From: Planctomycetota bacterium
GTDB taxonomy: Bacteria > Planctomycetota > UBA8742 > UBA2392
Direction: 5' to 3'
DNA: 64,000 bases
NCBI GenBank assembly: GCA_016712285.1
Contig: JADJRK010000001.1
Location: 3,224,001-3,288,000, forward strand
The translations under genes and the position numbers were made by a program. The notes under the pieces were generated by a model, which saw only the letters and a program-made list of their open reading frames with translations, had not been told where the DNA came from and did not search any database. This document shows positions 36,378 through 46,416 of this stretch, piece after piece (within the stretch, counting starts at the first letter, position 1; every line of letters starts with the position of its first letter).

Positions 36378-37970
36378 ATGCGCTGCCTGCCCGTGCTTGT
36401 TCTGCTGTTGCTGCCAGCCACGCTCAGCGCCGCCACCTTCACAGTGACCAACCTGAACGACAGCGGCGCCGGCAGCCTGCGCCAGGCGATCACCGATGCG
36501 CAAGCGGCAACTGGCACCGATGTGATACAGTTTCAAACCGGCCTCTCTGGAACAATCTCCACGGCAAGTGCTTTGCCCGGTATCTTCACGTCGCTGATCA
36601 TCCAGGGCAACAACGAGGTGGCCATCAGTGGGGCGGGGAGCGGCAGCAGGATTTTCAGCGTTGCGAGCACCGGAAGTTCCATCGACATCTCTCTGCGTAA
36701 TCTGACCATGGCAGATGGGTCGGCAATTGGGGGCGCCGGCATAGCTGTTGCTGCAAACGCGGGCGACGTTGACTTCGAGTTAGTGGAGTGCACGGTGCGT
36801 AACTGCATCGCCGACATCGGTGCAGGCCTGTTCCTGACCGCCTCGAGTGGCATGACCATCACTGCCACACTTGAACGCTGCACGTTCACACAGAATTCAG
36901 GCGCCGTTGTGGGAAGCGCCACCTACGTGGAGAACGCCGTGTTTCTCACGGCGACTAACTGTACATTCAGTGGCAACGGGATATCCAGCCAGTGCAGCAT
37001 GCTCCATTTCGCTCAGACCGCTAGCTGCGTGTTGGTCCATTGCACAGTGACAGACAACAACTGCGGCGCGAGTTCTGCACTTCAACAGACCAGCGGCTCG
37101 GTGAGCATCGGCAACTGCATCGTGGCAGGGAACACTACCACAGGCGCATCGCCCGACGGCGCAGGGGCATTCACTTCGCTGGGAGGCAACGTGATCGGCG
37201 ACGCCACGGGCATGGCGATCACTGCGCAAACCGGCGACCAGATCGGGACGACCGCGGCACCCATCGACCCGCTGCTCTCGCCGCTGGCTGCCAACGGTGG
37301 CGCCACGCTGACACACCGCATCGACAATGCCAGCCCGGCTGTGGATGCCGGCGACTGGTCGTTGGCGCCCTCCGACGACCAGCGCGGGTACACGCGCGTG
37401 GACCAGCCAGACTGCGGCGCAGTCGAACTGCAGTCCCCGCAGATCGACGTTGCACTTGGCGGCTCGCTTACGGACGGCCAGGTGTTCTTCCTTGTCGGCG
37501 CCGGCACACCCGGCACCGGGCGTGACGAAGTGTTCACCATCACCAACTTTGCCGCCGCCGGCGAGAAAAACCTGACGCTCCAACCGACTCTTCCCATTGC
37601 CTTCGGCGGCTTTGGCAACTGCACCGCTGCGGTCACGTCGCCGCCACAGGGAACCATCGCGCCGCTGACCGCCACCAACTTCACGCTCACCATCACGCCC
37701 ACGGCGCAGGGGCTGTACTGGTGCGAGGTAGTCGTCCTGAGTGACGATCCGATCACGCCGACCTTTAACGTCACGCTGGTAGGCGCCGCAGACGCGCCCT
37801 CCAGCAGCGGAGGCGGCGGTGGTGGCGGCGATGGCGACGACGGCAGTTGCAGCACGGGTACGGGCGCGGCGTCGTGGCTGCTGCTCCTTGGCGCCCTTGC
37901 CACGTTGTCGCTGGCCATACGCCTGTTGCGGCGCCGCGGCGCAAAGGCTTGCACGACGGCGCAGGCGTGA
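36378..37970 (+). CDS. Exported parallel beta-helix protein with C-terminal Cys anchor
   Basis: 530 residues from the ATG at 36378 behind AAGGAG, starting with a signal peptide (LPVLVLLLLPATLSA). Immediately after cleavage is the family hallmark VTNLNDSGAGSLRQAITDA, then a right-handed beta-helix to about residue 320 ending GGATLTHRIDNASPAVDAGD. An Ig-like or choice-of-anchor domain follows. The tail is GGGGGGGDGDDGSCSTGTG, a hydrophobic segment (WLLLLGALATLSLAI) and RLLRRRG, like the other anchored proteins. It is a surface protein by inference, possibly acting on or binding polysaccharide. Confidence 0.88.
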   Translation: MRCLPVLVLLLLPATLSAATFTVTNLNDSGAGSLRQAITDAQAATGTDVIQFQTGLSGTISTASALPGIFTSLIIQGNNEVAISGAGSGSRIFSVASTGSSIDISLRNLTMADGSAIGGAGIAVAANAGDVDFELVECTVRNCIADIGAGLFLTASSGMTITATLERCTFTQNSGAVVGSATYVENAVFLTATNCTFSGNGISSQCSMLHFAQTASCVLVHCTVTDNNCGASSALQQTSGSVSIGNCIVAGNTTTGASPDGAGAFTSLGGNVIGDATGMAITAQTGDQIGTTAAPIDPLLSPLAANGGATLTHRIDNASPAVDAGDWSLAPSDDQRGYTRVDQPDCGAVELQSPQIDVALGGSLTDGQVFFLVGAGTPGTGRDEVFTITNFAAAGEKNLTLQPTLPIAFGGFGNCTAAVTSPPQGTIAPLTATNFTLTITPTAQGLYWCEVVVLSDDPITPTFNVTLVGAADAPSSSGGGGGGGDGDDGSCSTGTGAASWLLLLGALATLSLAIRLLRRRGAKACTTAQA

Positions 37971-37982
37971 TGCAATGCGGGC

Positions 37983-38957
37983 ATGAGCGGTGCAGCCACT
38001 GAAATCCCGGTTCAAGAAGCTCCTGTGGCGGCCAAGCCCAAGGAGTGGGACGGCCGCACACGCACCGGCTTTGGCATCCTGATCTTCTACTACCTGTTCC
38101 GGTTTCTCGGGCCGCGCTTTGCCTACGCGCTGCTGTACCCCGTCGCTTTCTACTACGTGTTGTTCAATCGAAAGCATGGGCGCGCAAGCCGCGACTACCT
38201 GCGGCGCCGCTACCCGCAAGCGGGCACCCTGCGCCTGTGGTGGAAAAACTACCGGCACTTCCTGAGCTTCGGGCGCGTACTGGTGGACCGCGGCTATGCG
38301 TTCCTGGGAATGCTGGGCGAAGTCAAGTTCGAACGCGACGGCCACGAAGTCATTGAGCAGACGCTGGCCGCGGGCAAGGGCGTGATCCTGATCAGCGCGC
38401 ACCTGGGCAACTGGGAACTCGCCGCCTACTGCCTGGGCGGCTTCATGAGCCAGGGCCGGCGCGTGCCCGTCAACGCGGTGATGTTCAAGGGCGAAAGCGA
38501 GAAAGTCGAAAAGCAACTCAAGAAGGCAAGCGGCGAGCCGCCATTCCGCATCATCGCCAGCAACGACAGCCTGCAAGCCAGCATCGAGTGCAAAGAGGCG
38601 CTGGCCCGCGGCGAAGTCGTGGCGATTCATGGCGACCGCATCCTGGGCGGTGCCGGCGTGCGCGTGCCGTTTCTGGGTGCCGAGGCGAAATTCCCGATCG
38701 GCCCCTTCGTGCTCGCGGCCAGCACCGGTGCCCCTGTCGTGTTCACGTTTGCGAATCGGCTTGGCACGCGGCATTACGCGCTGATGGCGCGTGGGCCGCA
38801 CTTCTTCAGTTACAGCAGCCGCAAAGAACGCGACGCCAATCTGAAGCACTGGGTGCAGCTATACGCGCAGCAACTGGAAGAACTACTGCAGAAGTACCCG
38901 CTGCAATGGCACAACTTCTACATGTACTGGGACGCCGACCGCGGCACGGGCTGGTAA
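37983..38957 (+). CDS. LpxL/HtrB-like lysophospholipid acyltransferase
   Basis: 324 residues. A membrane segment near 30-60 (FGILIFYYLFRFLGPRFAYA) is followed by the acyltransferase core. The catalytic H-x4-E is in LISAHLGNWELAAYCLGG. IHGDRILGGAGVRVPFLGAEA is the substrate loop. It would transfer an acyl chain to lipid A or a related membrane lipid at the inner membrane. Only 12 nt separate it from the beta-helix gene. The downstream sigma factor begins 31 nt later. Confidence 0.87.
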   Translation: MSGAATEIPVQEAPVAAKPKEWDGRTRTGFGILIFYYLFRFLGPRFAYALLYPVAFYYVLFNRKHGRASRDYLRRRYPQAGTLRLWWKNYRHFLSFGRVLVDRGYAFLGMLGEVKFERDGHEVIEQTLAAGKGVILISAHLGNWELAAYCLGGFMSQGRRVPVNAVMFKGESEKVEKQLKKASGEPPFRIIASNDSLQASIECKEALARGEVVAIHGDRILGGAGVRVPFLGAEAKFPIGPFVLAASTGAPVVFTFANRLGTRHYALMARGPHFFSYSSRKERDANLKHWVQLYAQQLEELLQKYPLQWHNFYMYWDADRGTGW

Positions 38958-38988
38958 TGCCGGCAGCCCGATTTTCGCGACATTTGCC

Positions 38989-39618
38989 GTGAATCAGCCG
39001 CACCTGCCGCGTGATTTCTGTGTGAGCAGTACATGGGACATCCGGCTTACCGACACCACCGTTGCGTTTGCGCCCCCGGCAAGGGAAGTTGGCTTTGCCG
39101 TGAATGACGCCGACGATGACCCGGACTTCACACGCATGGTGGAGTCACACTTCGCCCGCAGCGTGCGCTTTTGCGCGCGGCTGCTGGGTGACGCCAACGA
39201 GGGCGAAGAAGTCGCCCAGGCGGCGTTTGTGCGGCTGTACGAGTCAGGCCGTCGACCCTGGGAACGGGGTGACCCGCTGCCCTACCTGTACCGCGTGCTG
39301 CGCAACGCCTGTGTTGACCACGTGCGCCGCCGCCGCACACGCGCCGCCGACGGCGACCTGGCCCAGGCCGCAAGCACGCCGGACCTGAGCAACGCCGAAC
39401 GCGCCGAGGTGCACGCGGCGGTGATGAGTGCCTTGCAACAGCTGGAAAGCGCGCAGCGCGAGGTTGTGCTGCTGCGCTTTTTTGAAGGGTTGACACTGCC
39501 GCAGGCTGCCCAGTCGATGGAGCGCAGCATCGGCGCGACCGCCATGCTGCTGACCCGCGCCAAGGCCTGCTTGAAAGAACTGCTGGGCAAACTGCCGGAA
39601 ATTCGAGGCGACGCATGA
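38989..39618 (+). CDS. ECF-type RNA polymerase sigma factor
   Basis: 209 residues from a GTG at 38989; a GTG at 39100 (VNDADDDPDFTRMVESHF) is equally plausible because the sigma-2 homology starts there. Region 2: FARSVRFCARLLGDANEGEE, VRLYESGRRPW and YLYRVLRNACVDHVRRRR. Region 4: LQQLESAQREVVLLRFFEG then LTLPQAAQSMERSIGATAML (helix-turn-helix). Its stop overlaps the start of the EF-hand membrane protein by 4 nt (ATGA), the normal arrangement for a sigma factor and its anti-sigma factor. Confidence 0.9.
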   Translation: MNQPHLPRDFCVSSTWDIRLTDTTVAFAPPAREVGFAVNDADDDPDFTRMVESHFARSVRFCARLLGDANEGEEVAQAAFVRLYESGRRPWERGDPLPYLYRVLRNACVDHVRRRRTRAADGDLAQAASTPDLSNAERAEVHAAVMSALQQLESAQREVVLLRFFEGLTLPQAAQSMERSIGATAMLLTRAKACLKELLGKLPEIRGDA

Positions 39619-40700
39619 ACAACATACGCGACATGTTTGAGCGGGCCCTGCACGAGCAGCTTTCAGCGCGCGAGCAAGCCGAGTTCGAGACGGCCATGCA
39701 GGACCCCGCCATGGCTGCCGCCTTCGAAGCTTACGCCGATGCCAAGGCCGACACCGGCAACATGGATGCATGGCTGCGCGATGCGGCGCTGGCCTCGTCG
39801 GCACTGACGAGTGACGCCTACGCAGGCGCAAAGTTGCGCAGCCTGCCGAAGGGCGGCCGCAAGCGCGCAAAGCTGTTTCGGATTGCCGCCGTGCTCGGTG
39901 CGGTCGCGGCGGCTGCAGCCATTGTGGCCATCATCTTTGTGCAACCGGGCAGCGCACCGGCACCGAACGAGGCCAGCCGGGCAAGCCTAGCCGGCGACGG
40001 CGGCGAAGAAGCGCCCAAGCCACCGAAGAAAGACAAGCCGGAAGACGAGCCAAAGAAGGAGCCCGCGCCGCCAGAGTTCGGTCGCCTTGACCTGAATGGA
40101 GATGGCAAGCTCGATGGCACGGAGTTGCCGAAGTTCATGCTGGAACAGATGGACGAGGACAAGTCCGGCGCTGTCGATGCCGATGAGTTTCGCAAGCACC
40201 ACAAGCCACCGATGCCGCCCAAGCCCGAAGAGGTCTTCAAGCAGCGCGACACCAACGGCGACGGCAAGCTCGACGGGCCCGAGATCGACGAGCGCATGCG
40301 CAAAGACTTCGACGACGACGCCAGCGGCGACGTCAGCCTGGATGAATGGCGCAAGCACTTCCGCCCCAAGCCGGTCAAACCCGAAGACGAGTTCGGCAAG
40401 CTGGACAAAGACCGCGACGGATTCCTGACCAGGGAAGAGATTCCCACGCGCATGGTCCGTGACTGGGACACCAACGAAGACGGCAAAGTGTCCTTGGACG
40501 AGTTTCGCCGCAACTTCAAGCCGCCCATGCCGCCCAAGGGCGACGGCCCCATGCCCCCTCGTCCACCAGAGGGCGACGGTCCGCGCCCGCCACGCCCGCC
40601 AGAGGGCGACGGGCCGAGGCCCCCGCGCCCGCCTGAGGGCGATGGGCCCCGCCCACCGCGCCCGCCCGAGGGTGAGGCACCTCGGCCGCCGCGCGACTAG
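39615..40700 (+). CDS. Putative transmembrane anti-sigma factor with six EF-hands
   Basis: 361 residues, coupled to the sigma gene by ATGA. Residues 1-85 form a helical cytoplasmic part similar in layout to zinc-less anti-sigma domains (MFERALHEQLSAREQAEFET). A membrane segment spans about 87-110. Outside it are six canonical EF-hand loops at about 159, 180, 212, 233, 264 and 285 (for example DTNGDGKLDGPE and DKDRDGFLTREE), each with ligands at 1, 3, 5 and 12. The tail is a tandem PPEGDGPRPPR repeat. I infer that external Ca2+ binding controls release of the sigma factor. Anti-sigma activity is not shown by a known family motif. Confidence 0.8.
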   Translation: MNNIRDMFERALHEQLSAREQAEFETAMQDPAMAAAFEAYADAKADTGNMDAWLRDAALASSALTSDAYAGAKLRSLPKGGRKRAKLFRIAAVLGAVAAAAAIVAIIFVQPGSAPAPNEASRASLAGDGGEEAPKPPKKDKPEDEPKKEPAPPEFGRLDLNGDGKLDGTELPKFMLEQMDEDKSGAVDADEFRKHHKPPMPPKPEEVFKQRDTNGDGKLDGPEIDERMRKDFDDDASGDVSLDEWRKHFRPKPVKPEDEFGKLDKDRDGFLTREEIPTRMVRDWDTNEDGKVSLDEFRRNFKPPMPPKGDGPMPPRPPEGDGPRPPRPPEGDGPRPPRPPEGDGPRPPRPPEGEAPRPPRD

Positions 40701-40911
40701 CCGTCAGCCATTCAGCATCAGCCGCAATGCTCGGACAGTGCGATGCCTCTCGTCCCTGCGCACATAACTCACTGACGGCACGCATTGGCAAATATGTGCG
40801 ATTGAATCTATAAAGTACGCGAAATGTAATATTCTAGGCTTGGCGAAGCAGCCATTTGCAAGCTAAGCTGTCGGAGAATCTAATCTGACAACCACCGGCT
40901 CGGAGGGAGCT

Positions 40912-43900
40912 ATGCGACGTTCATTACTAATCCTCGCCGGCGTGAGCGCGCTTTTGGGGGCCGTTCTCACTTCAGGTTGCGGGCCGGGGCTGATTGCCTT
41001 GGGCGGCGGCGGTACGGGCACGTGGTTCGGCTTGTCCGGCGGCGACGACGACAAACCAAAGAAGAAAGACCCGCCTCCACCAAGCACCAACGTGGCGCCC
41101 GCGGTAATTGTCACGGGTGTCAGCCGCGGGGACTCGCCGATCTCGGTGACGTACACGCTGCTGGACGCCAACGCCGACCCATGCAGCGTTGAAGTGCAGT
41201 ACTCAACGGGCGGGGCATTCCAGCCCTGTTTCGCGGGTGCCGGCGGCGACGGCACGACCGGCCTGAGCTCAAGCGCCAGCGGTGTCGCCCACAGTTTCAG
41301 CTGGGAGTTTGTCGCGGACTTCGGCGGGCCGCAGCTTACATCCAACGTAACAGTGCGCGTGCGCGCCAACGACGGCACACTCACGGGCAACTGGAACGAG
41401 CTGACCAACCTGAACGTCGGTAACGACGCACCCACGATCAGCAACATCCAGTTCACCAATTACAGCGGCACGTTGTTGTTCACGTTCGAAGTCACGGACG
41501 AAAACAGCGACGCCGCGAGCTTTGAGCTGGCGTACTCGATCGACCAGGGCCAGTCGTTCGTGCCGATCGACATTGACCCCATGTCGGGCGGCTATGAACT
41601 GATCGGCAACCCGCCGACCAATCTGCCCACGTCGCCCAGCGGCTCGGCCGCCCAGGTGATCTGGAACAGCAACATTCAGTTGCTTGATTTCGTGGGCCAG
41701 ATGCAAATGCTGTTTGTCCCGCGCGACCACCCGACCGGCTATGCAGACCCGACCGAGGGCCCGGGCGTGGTCGATGGCCCGTACCAGCTTGATAACTCGA
41801 TCAACAATCCCCCGGTCGTCAGCATCATCACCGACCTCGACGGCCAGTTGTTCGTCGGCAAGGTGCCGTTTCAAGTTGCGCTGTCAGACGACGAACAGGA
41901 CCCGGCGGCTGTGATTGTTCAGTACAGCATCGACGGCGGGCAGAACTGGGACCCGGCAACGCTGGTAAACCAGTTTCAACCCGGCGTGGCAGGCCCGTTT
42001 CAAACCAGCGTCAACCCGCAGGTCTTTGACGTGGTGTGGGACGCCCTGGCTGACATGAACGCGCCGATCGGCACATATGTGAACGACTTTTCAAACGTGC
42101 TGTTGCTGGTTGTGCCCGCCGATGGATCAGCCGGGACGCCTGTCGTGTCCAGCGCCTTTGACGTCACGGGCAACACGGCACCGGTGGTGGCAGATGTCAG
42201 CGTACTGCAGGATTCGGGCAATATCCCGATTGTCATCACGCTGCAGGACGTCAGCAGTGACACGTGCAGCGTGCTGATCGAGTACAGCACCGATGGCACT
42301 TCCTACACCACTCTGCCGGCATCCAGCATCCAGTTCGGTGACCCTGATGACATGCCGTCCAACAGCATCGGCCTGTCGTCGGCGCTGGTGTGGGACTCAA
42401 CAGCCACGTTTCCCAACCAGAACCAGGCCACCGTTTTCCTGCGTATCACACCGACCGATCATCCGGCCAGCGCGCCGCCGATCTTGCCGGCGGTTGTCGG
42501 CGCGGCGGACCTGACTGGCGTCGCCTTCGTGAGCCTTTCGTTTCCCGTGATCAACAACCCGTCGGGCACCGACCCCGTCAGCCTCAGTGTCTACACCACC
42601 GACGACCAGACGCCCCCGAACCTGACACCCACGCCCGTGGTCACCGTAAAGCCGGACCCCACAACCCCGGGGATCGTCTATTTCGACCGTGAGGTCACGC
42701 CGCCATCGGCGCTGGTGCAGGACACGCTGTGGAAGATTCTCGACAGCGGCCCGCAGTGGGGAACGCTCGAGACCATCGGCGGTGCTTCGCTGACGTATGC
42801 GACTGGCAGCGTTGAACTCAATGCCTCGGTATCCACGAACGACACGATTGTCATTCACGACGGCCTGAACGCGCCGGTAACGTTCGAGTTCTGGGATGGA
42901 GGTGCCCTGGGCGTCGATACCGTGCCTGTCCTGATTGTCGGCATGACCACCGCCGAAGAGTTTGCGCAGGCCTTGGCGGCTGCAATCAACGGCAATACTT
43001 CGGTGCGCATTGTTGCGACGCACCAGACCGGCACCGGGCAGATCAATCTTCAACACGAAATCGCTTGCCGGCTTGGTAATGCCAGCTCGGCTGATCCCGG
43101 GCGCGGCAACGCGGTGAACATCTCGAGTCCGCAGGCAATCATCGCATCCGTCACGCAGATGAACGGCGGCGCGGGCACCCAGCGCATGCGCTATGTCGCG
43201 CCGGCCAGTGACCCGGGCAAGGGCTATGTCGACCTGATCTGCGAGATTGACCATCCCTCGTTCTGGCAAACCGTGCAGCGCGGGTACCGCCTTTACCTCG
43301 GCGACCCGGTGGGCAGCGTCAGCATCACCGCAACCAACCCCAACGGCGCCACCAGCGTTCTCGTCAACGGTGTCGTGGAGTTCACTGGCGCAGTAACGCC
43401 CTCAACGGCCCCACAACACTTGACCTGGGAAGTCGTCGGCGGTTCAGTCAACGGCACCGTCACCCAGAGCGGCCGCTACCAGGCCCCTGCAACGCACCCG
43501 ACACCCAACACCGTCACCATCCGGGCATTCTCGGTCGATCCGGCGGTTCAGCCGGGGTCGGCGATGCTGACGATTATCCCGGAACCCACGTCCATCGTCG
43601 TTACGTCGGCCCAGACCGGATCGCTGACACTCGGCGCACAGCGCCAGTACTCGGCATCCGTGCTTCCGCTAACGCCGGCACCGGGCGCGCCGCAGAATGT
43701 CGACTGGCGGGTGGTCTGGAATGGCACGCCGTGGGGCGGCGGTAACTCCAACGTCGGCACGATCACCACGTCGGGCCTGTACACCGCGCCTGTCACATTG
43801 CCCAACCCGCCTAACGTCATCATCCAGGCGGTAAGTGTGGTGAAGCCGACAGTGATCGGCAGCTACCCCCAGGACCTGGTGGCACCAGCACCGACCAGCT

Positions 43901-46416
43901 TCGCGTTATCGCCGTCGAGCGCCATCTTGTTCGCGGGGAGCGCCGGCCAGCAGTTCACGCCGACATCTTTCGTGCCCACGAACGCAAACCAGTCCGTGAC
44001 ATGGGAGCTCAGCGCTTCCGTAGGCACGCTGATCAACGGCTACTACACACCGCCGCCAACAGTGCCGACACAGACCCAGGTAACGGTGACTGCCCGCAGC
44101 ACCGCCGACACGCTGGTCACGGCGTCAGCCCTGGTGACGATCAATACGGCTGCGTCGGTGATGCCCGGCACGATCACCGTGACTCCGCCTGAGGGCTACA
44201 CTTTCTCTGCCGGAGTGCCGATCCAGTTCTCGCATGTCGTCGGCCCGACCGGCGCCCCACAAAGCGTAACGTGGTCCAAGGTTTCCGGCAGCAACGGCAG
44301 CGTGTCACCCTCCGGCCTGTTCACGCCAACTGCCACCACCGTGGACGAAGATGTAACACTCCGCTGTGAAGCCACCGGGTTCCCGACCGTGTTCCAGTTG
44401 ATCGACATTACGATCACGGGAGACGGTCGAAACTGGAACGACGTCAACAGCGTGGTCATGTCGCGCGGCTCGCCGAACATGGTCTGGGACAGCTTCAATG
44501 ATCGGCTGTGGATGATCGGCGGGCGCAGCCCGGGCACAGTCAGCACGGCCCACGACCGCACACCGCTGACGCTGGACACCGGCCCCTTCACGCTGGGCGT
44601 TGGCGCCCCGATCGGCGGCGTCACCTACGGGAGCTCGGAACCGAACACGATCGCCGCAGCCTACGACAGCACCAACAAGCGCATCATCGCCATTCTGGGC
44701 AAGGGCATCGGCACGCAGGTCGAGGTATGGCAAGCCGACGTGCAAGTGACGAATCCGACGTGGACGCAAATCAGCTACGGAACGGGCGGAGATGCACCGA
44801 CACTCGGCGGCAACGGCACCTATCACTGCTGGTACGACGATGTCCTGGCTGAATTGCACGTGATGTTCAACGTCGGCATCATCTACCGATTTGATTGCGG
44901 GGCGTTGTCTCCGACCAAGGACCAGTGGAAGACCCGGCTGTTCACCAGCAGCACGGGCAACGGTCCCGCGGTGGTGGAACTCTGCGGGCACTCGTACGAC
45001 CCGGCCACTCGCACGCACTGGTTTGTCGGCCCCGCCAACGGCACCGGCAGCGCAGCCATCCAGGTATCGAAGATCACTTCGCCGGTCTGGAGCTGGTCGT
45101 CACTCTCAAACAGCGGTGGCGCAGACATCCCGGCCTTTGGCATTGCGAATCCCGCGGTACTGTTTCACGCGAATCACCTTCACGTCTACAGCGGCAAGCG
45201 GGTCGATACCGATGCCCTCGTGAACGACTTGTACGACGTTAACGTCACGTCCGGCACCCTGGCCATGTGGTCCCGTATCACCCAAGGAAGCGAGGAGCGG
45301 CCCCTGCCCCGCGGCGATGCAGGGTTCATTGAAATGCCCTCCAACGGCTTCCTGCTGTACGGCGGCGAAGCTGTCAAAGGCGCGTTCGGCGACTTCTGGG
45401 AGTACACGCTGGGCCAGACCAGCCCGGCTGTATTCGTGCCACTCGATGCCGAGAACATGCGGCCGGCAGGCCGACGCGACGCAGCCGGCGTAATGGTCAA
45501 CGGCTTTGGCTACTTCTACGGCGGCATGTGTGACCACGGTGCGAGCGCCGACCTGTGGCAGATGGAATGGGACGGCTCAAAGGGTGCAGCGGTCTGGACA
45601 CGACTGTCGCCCGACGGCGTGCGCCCGCCGGCACTCTGGGGCGCCGCCATGACGTACAACCCGGACCTGGACCTGATTTTCATGCTCGGTGGCGACCGCA
45701 GCGACACTACGACGCCCAACGTCATCAACGCGCTCTACGCCTATGACATCGGCTCCAACACCTGGACGCTCCTTAATGCCCCCGGTTCACCGCCCGGCGC
45801 ACGTCGTGGCGCGGCCCTCTGCTATGACCCTGACAACGAGCGGCTGTGGGCGTTCGGCGGTGAGACCTACTCTTCCCCCAGCGTGATCAAGCTGAACGAT
45901 CTGCGCTATCTCAGCCTGGGCGGCGGCTTGCCCGGTACCTGGACCCCGGTGTCCGGCGCAACCGGAAGCCCACCCGACCCGCGTGTCAACGCGACGATGG
46001 GCTGGGACGAGGTCAAGCAGCGCATTCTTGTTGTCGGCGGCACCATCAGCACGGGCAGTACCAACCTGCTTTACGAGTACACACCGGCAGGCAACACGCC
46101 CAACCACTGGAGTTCGCTGGTCGTGAACAACGGCGGCAGTGCTGAACCCATCGCGCGCAGCGGGGCAATCTGGGACCCTGATCGCGTACGCTTCATCCAT
46201 GCGCCCGCCACCAGGCGGCTTGCGCAGGCGATGGTCATGGCAACGCCGGGGCCGGCTTTCCAGTACCTCACGGACCCGCCGCTGGGCAACAACGGCTCAG
46301 GATCCAGCGGCTTGTTTGACGACGGGATTCGAACATACTACGTCGTCTTCGGAGAACGAAACATCGGTGGCAGGCAAGTCGGCACGAACACCGTCCGCCG
46401 GGTTGAGTTTGAATAG
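40912..46416 (+). CDS. Large kelch-propeller lipoprotein with Ig-like repeats
   Basis: 1834 residues. The lipoprotein signal (LLGAVLTSGC) puts the lipid on Cys23. Residues 60-560 hold tandem fibronectin/Ig-like modules with a recurring DA-(N/S)-x-D-(P/T)-CSV-(E/L)-(V/I)-(Q/E)-YS pattern. About 800-1200 hold Big-type modules. From about 1180 a kelch beta-propeller follows, with repeats such as LWMIGGRSPG, FLLYGGEAVKGAFGDFW and FMLGGDRSDT, each followed by W-T. It is probably a surface-exposed binding protein. It begins 211 nt after the EF-hand gene on the same strand and is a possible target of that sigma factor, but this is inference. Confidence 0.85.
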   Translation: MRRSLLILAGVSALLGAVLTSGCGPGLIALGGGGTGTWFGLSGGDDDKPKKKDPPPPSTNVAPAVIVTGVSRGDSPISVTYTLLDANADPCSVEVQYSTGGAFQPCFAGAGGDGTTGLSSSASGVAHSFSWEFVADFGGPQLTSNVTVRVRANDGTLTGNWNELTNLNVGNDAPTISNIQFTNYSGTLLFTFEVTDENSDAASFELAYSIDQGQSFVPIDIDPMSGGYELIGNPPTNLPTSPSGSAAQVIWNSNIQLLDFVGQMQMLFVPRDHPTGYADPTEGPGVVDGPYQLDNSINNPPVVSIITDLDGQLFVGKVPFQVALSDDEQDPAAVIVQYSIDGGQNWDPATLVNQFQPGVAGPFQTSVNPQVFDVVWDALADMNAPIGTYVNDFSNVLLLVVPADGSAGTPVVSSAFDVTGNTAPVVADVSVLQDSGNIPIVITLQDVSSDTCSVLIEYSTDGTSYTTLPASSIQFGDPDDMPSNSIGLSSALVWDSTATFPNQNQATVFLRITPTDHPASAPPILPAVVGAADLTGVAFVSLSFPVINNPSGTDPVSLSVYTTDDQTPPNLTPTPVVTVKPDPTTPGIVYFDREVTPPSALVQDTLWKILDSGPQWGTLETIGGASLTYATGSVELNASVSTNDTIVIHDGLNAPVTFEFWDGGALGVDTVPVLIVGMTTAEEFAQALAAAINGNTSVRIVATHQTGTGQINLQHEIACRLGNASSADPGRGNAVNISSPQAIIASVTQMNGGAGTQRMRYVAPASDPGKGYVDLICEIDHPSFWQTVQRGYRLYLGDPVGSVSITATNPNGATSVLVNGVVEFTGAVTPSTAPQHLTWEVVGGSVNGTVTQSGRYQAPATHPTPNTVTIRAFSVDPAVQPGSAMLTIIPEPTSIVVTSAQTGSLTLGAQRQYSASVLPLTPAPGAPQNVDWRVVWNGTPWGGGNSNVGTITTSGLYTAPVTLPNPPNVIIQAVSVVKPTVIGSYPQDLVAPAPTSFALSPSSAILFAGSAGQQFTPTSFVPTNANQSVTWELSASVGTLINGYYTPPPTVPTQTQVTVTARSTADTLVTASALVTINTAASVMPGTITVTPPEGYTFSAGVPIQFSHVVGPTGAPQSVTWSKVSGSNGSVSPSGLFTPTATTVDEDVTLRCEATGFPTVFQLIDITITGDGRNWNDVNSVVMSRGSPNMVWDSFNDRLWMIGGRSPGTVSTAHDRTPLTLDTGPFTLGVGAPIGGVTYGSSEPNTIAAAYDSTNKRIIAILGKGIGTQVEVWQADVQVTNPTWTQISYGTGGDAPTLGGNGTYHCWYDDVLAELHVMFNVGIIYRFDCGALSPTKDQWKTRLFTSSTGNGPAVVELCGHSYDPATRTHWFVGPANGTGSAAIQVSKITSPVWSWSSLSNSGGADIPAFGIANPAVLFHANHLHVYSGKRVDTDALVNDLYDVNVTSGTLAMWSRITQGSEERPLPRGDAGFIEMPSNGFLLYGGEAVKGAFGDFWEYTLGQTSPAVFVPLDAENMRPAGRRDAAGVMVNGFGYFYGGMCDHGASADLWQMEWDGSKGAAVWTRLSPDGVRPPALWGAAMTYNPDLDLIFMLGGDRSDTTTPNVINALYAYDIGSNTWTLLNAPGSPPGARRGAALCYDPDNERLWAFGGETYSSPSVIKLNDLRYLSLGGGLPGTWTPVSGATGSPPDPRVNATMGWDEVKQRILVVGGTISTGSTNLLYEYTPAGNTPNHWSSLVVNNGGSAEPIARSGAIWDPDRVRFIHAPATRRLAQAMVMATPGPAFQYLTDPPLGNNGSGSSGLFDDGIRTYYVVFGERNIGGRQVGTNTVRRVEFE

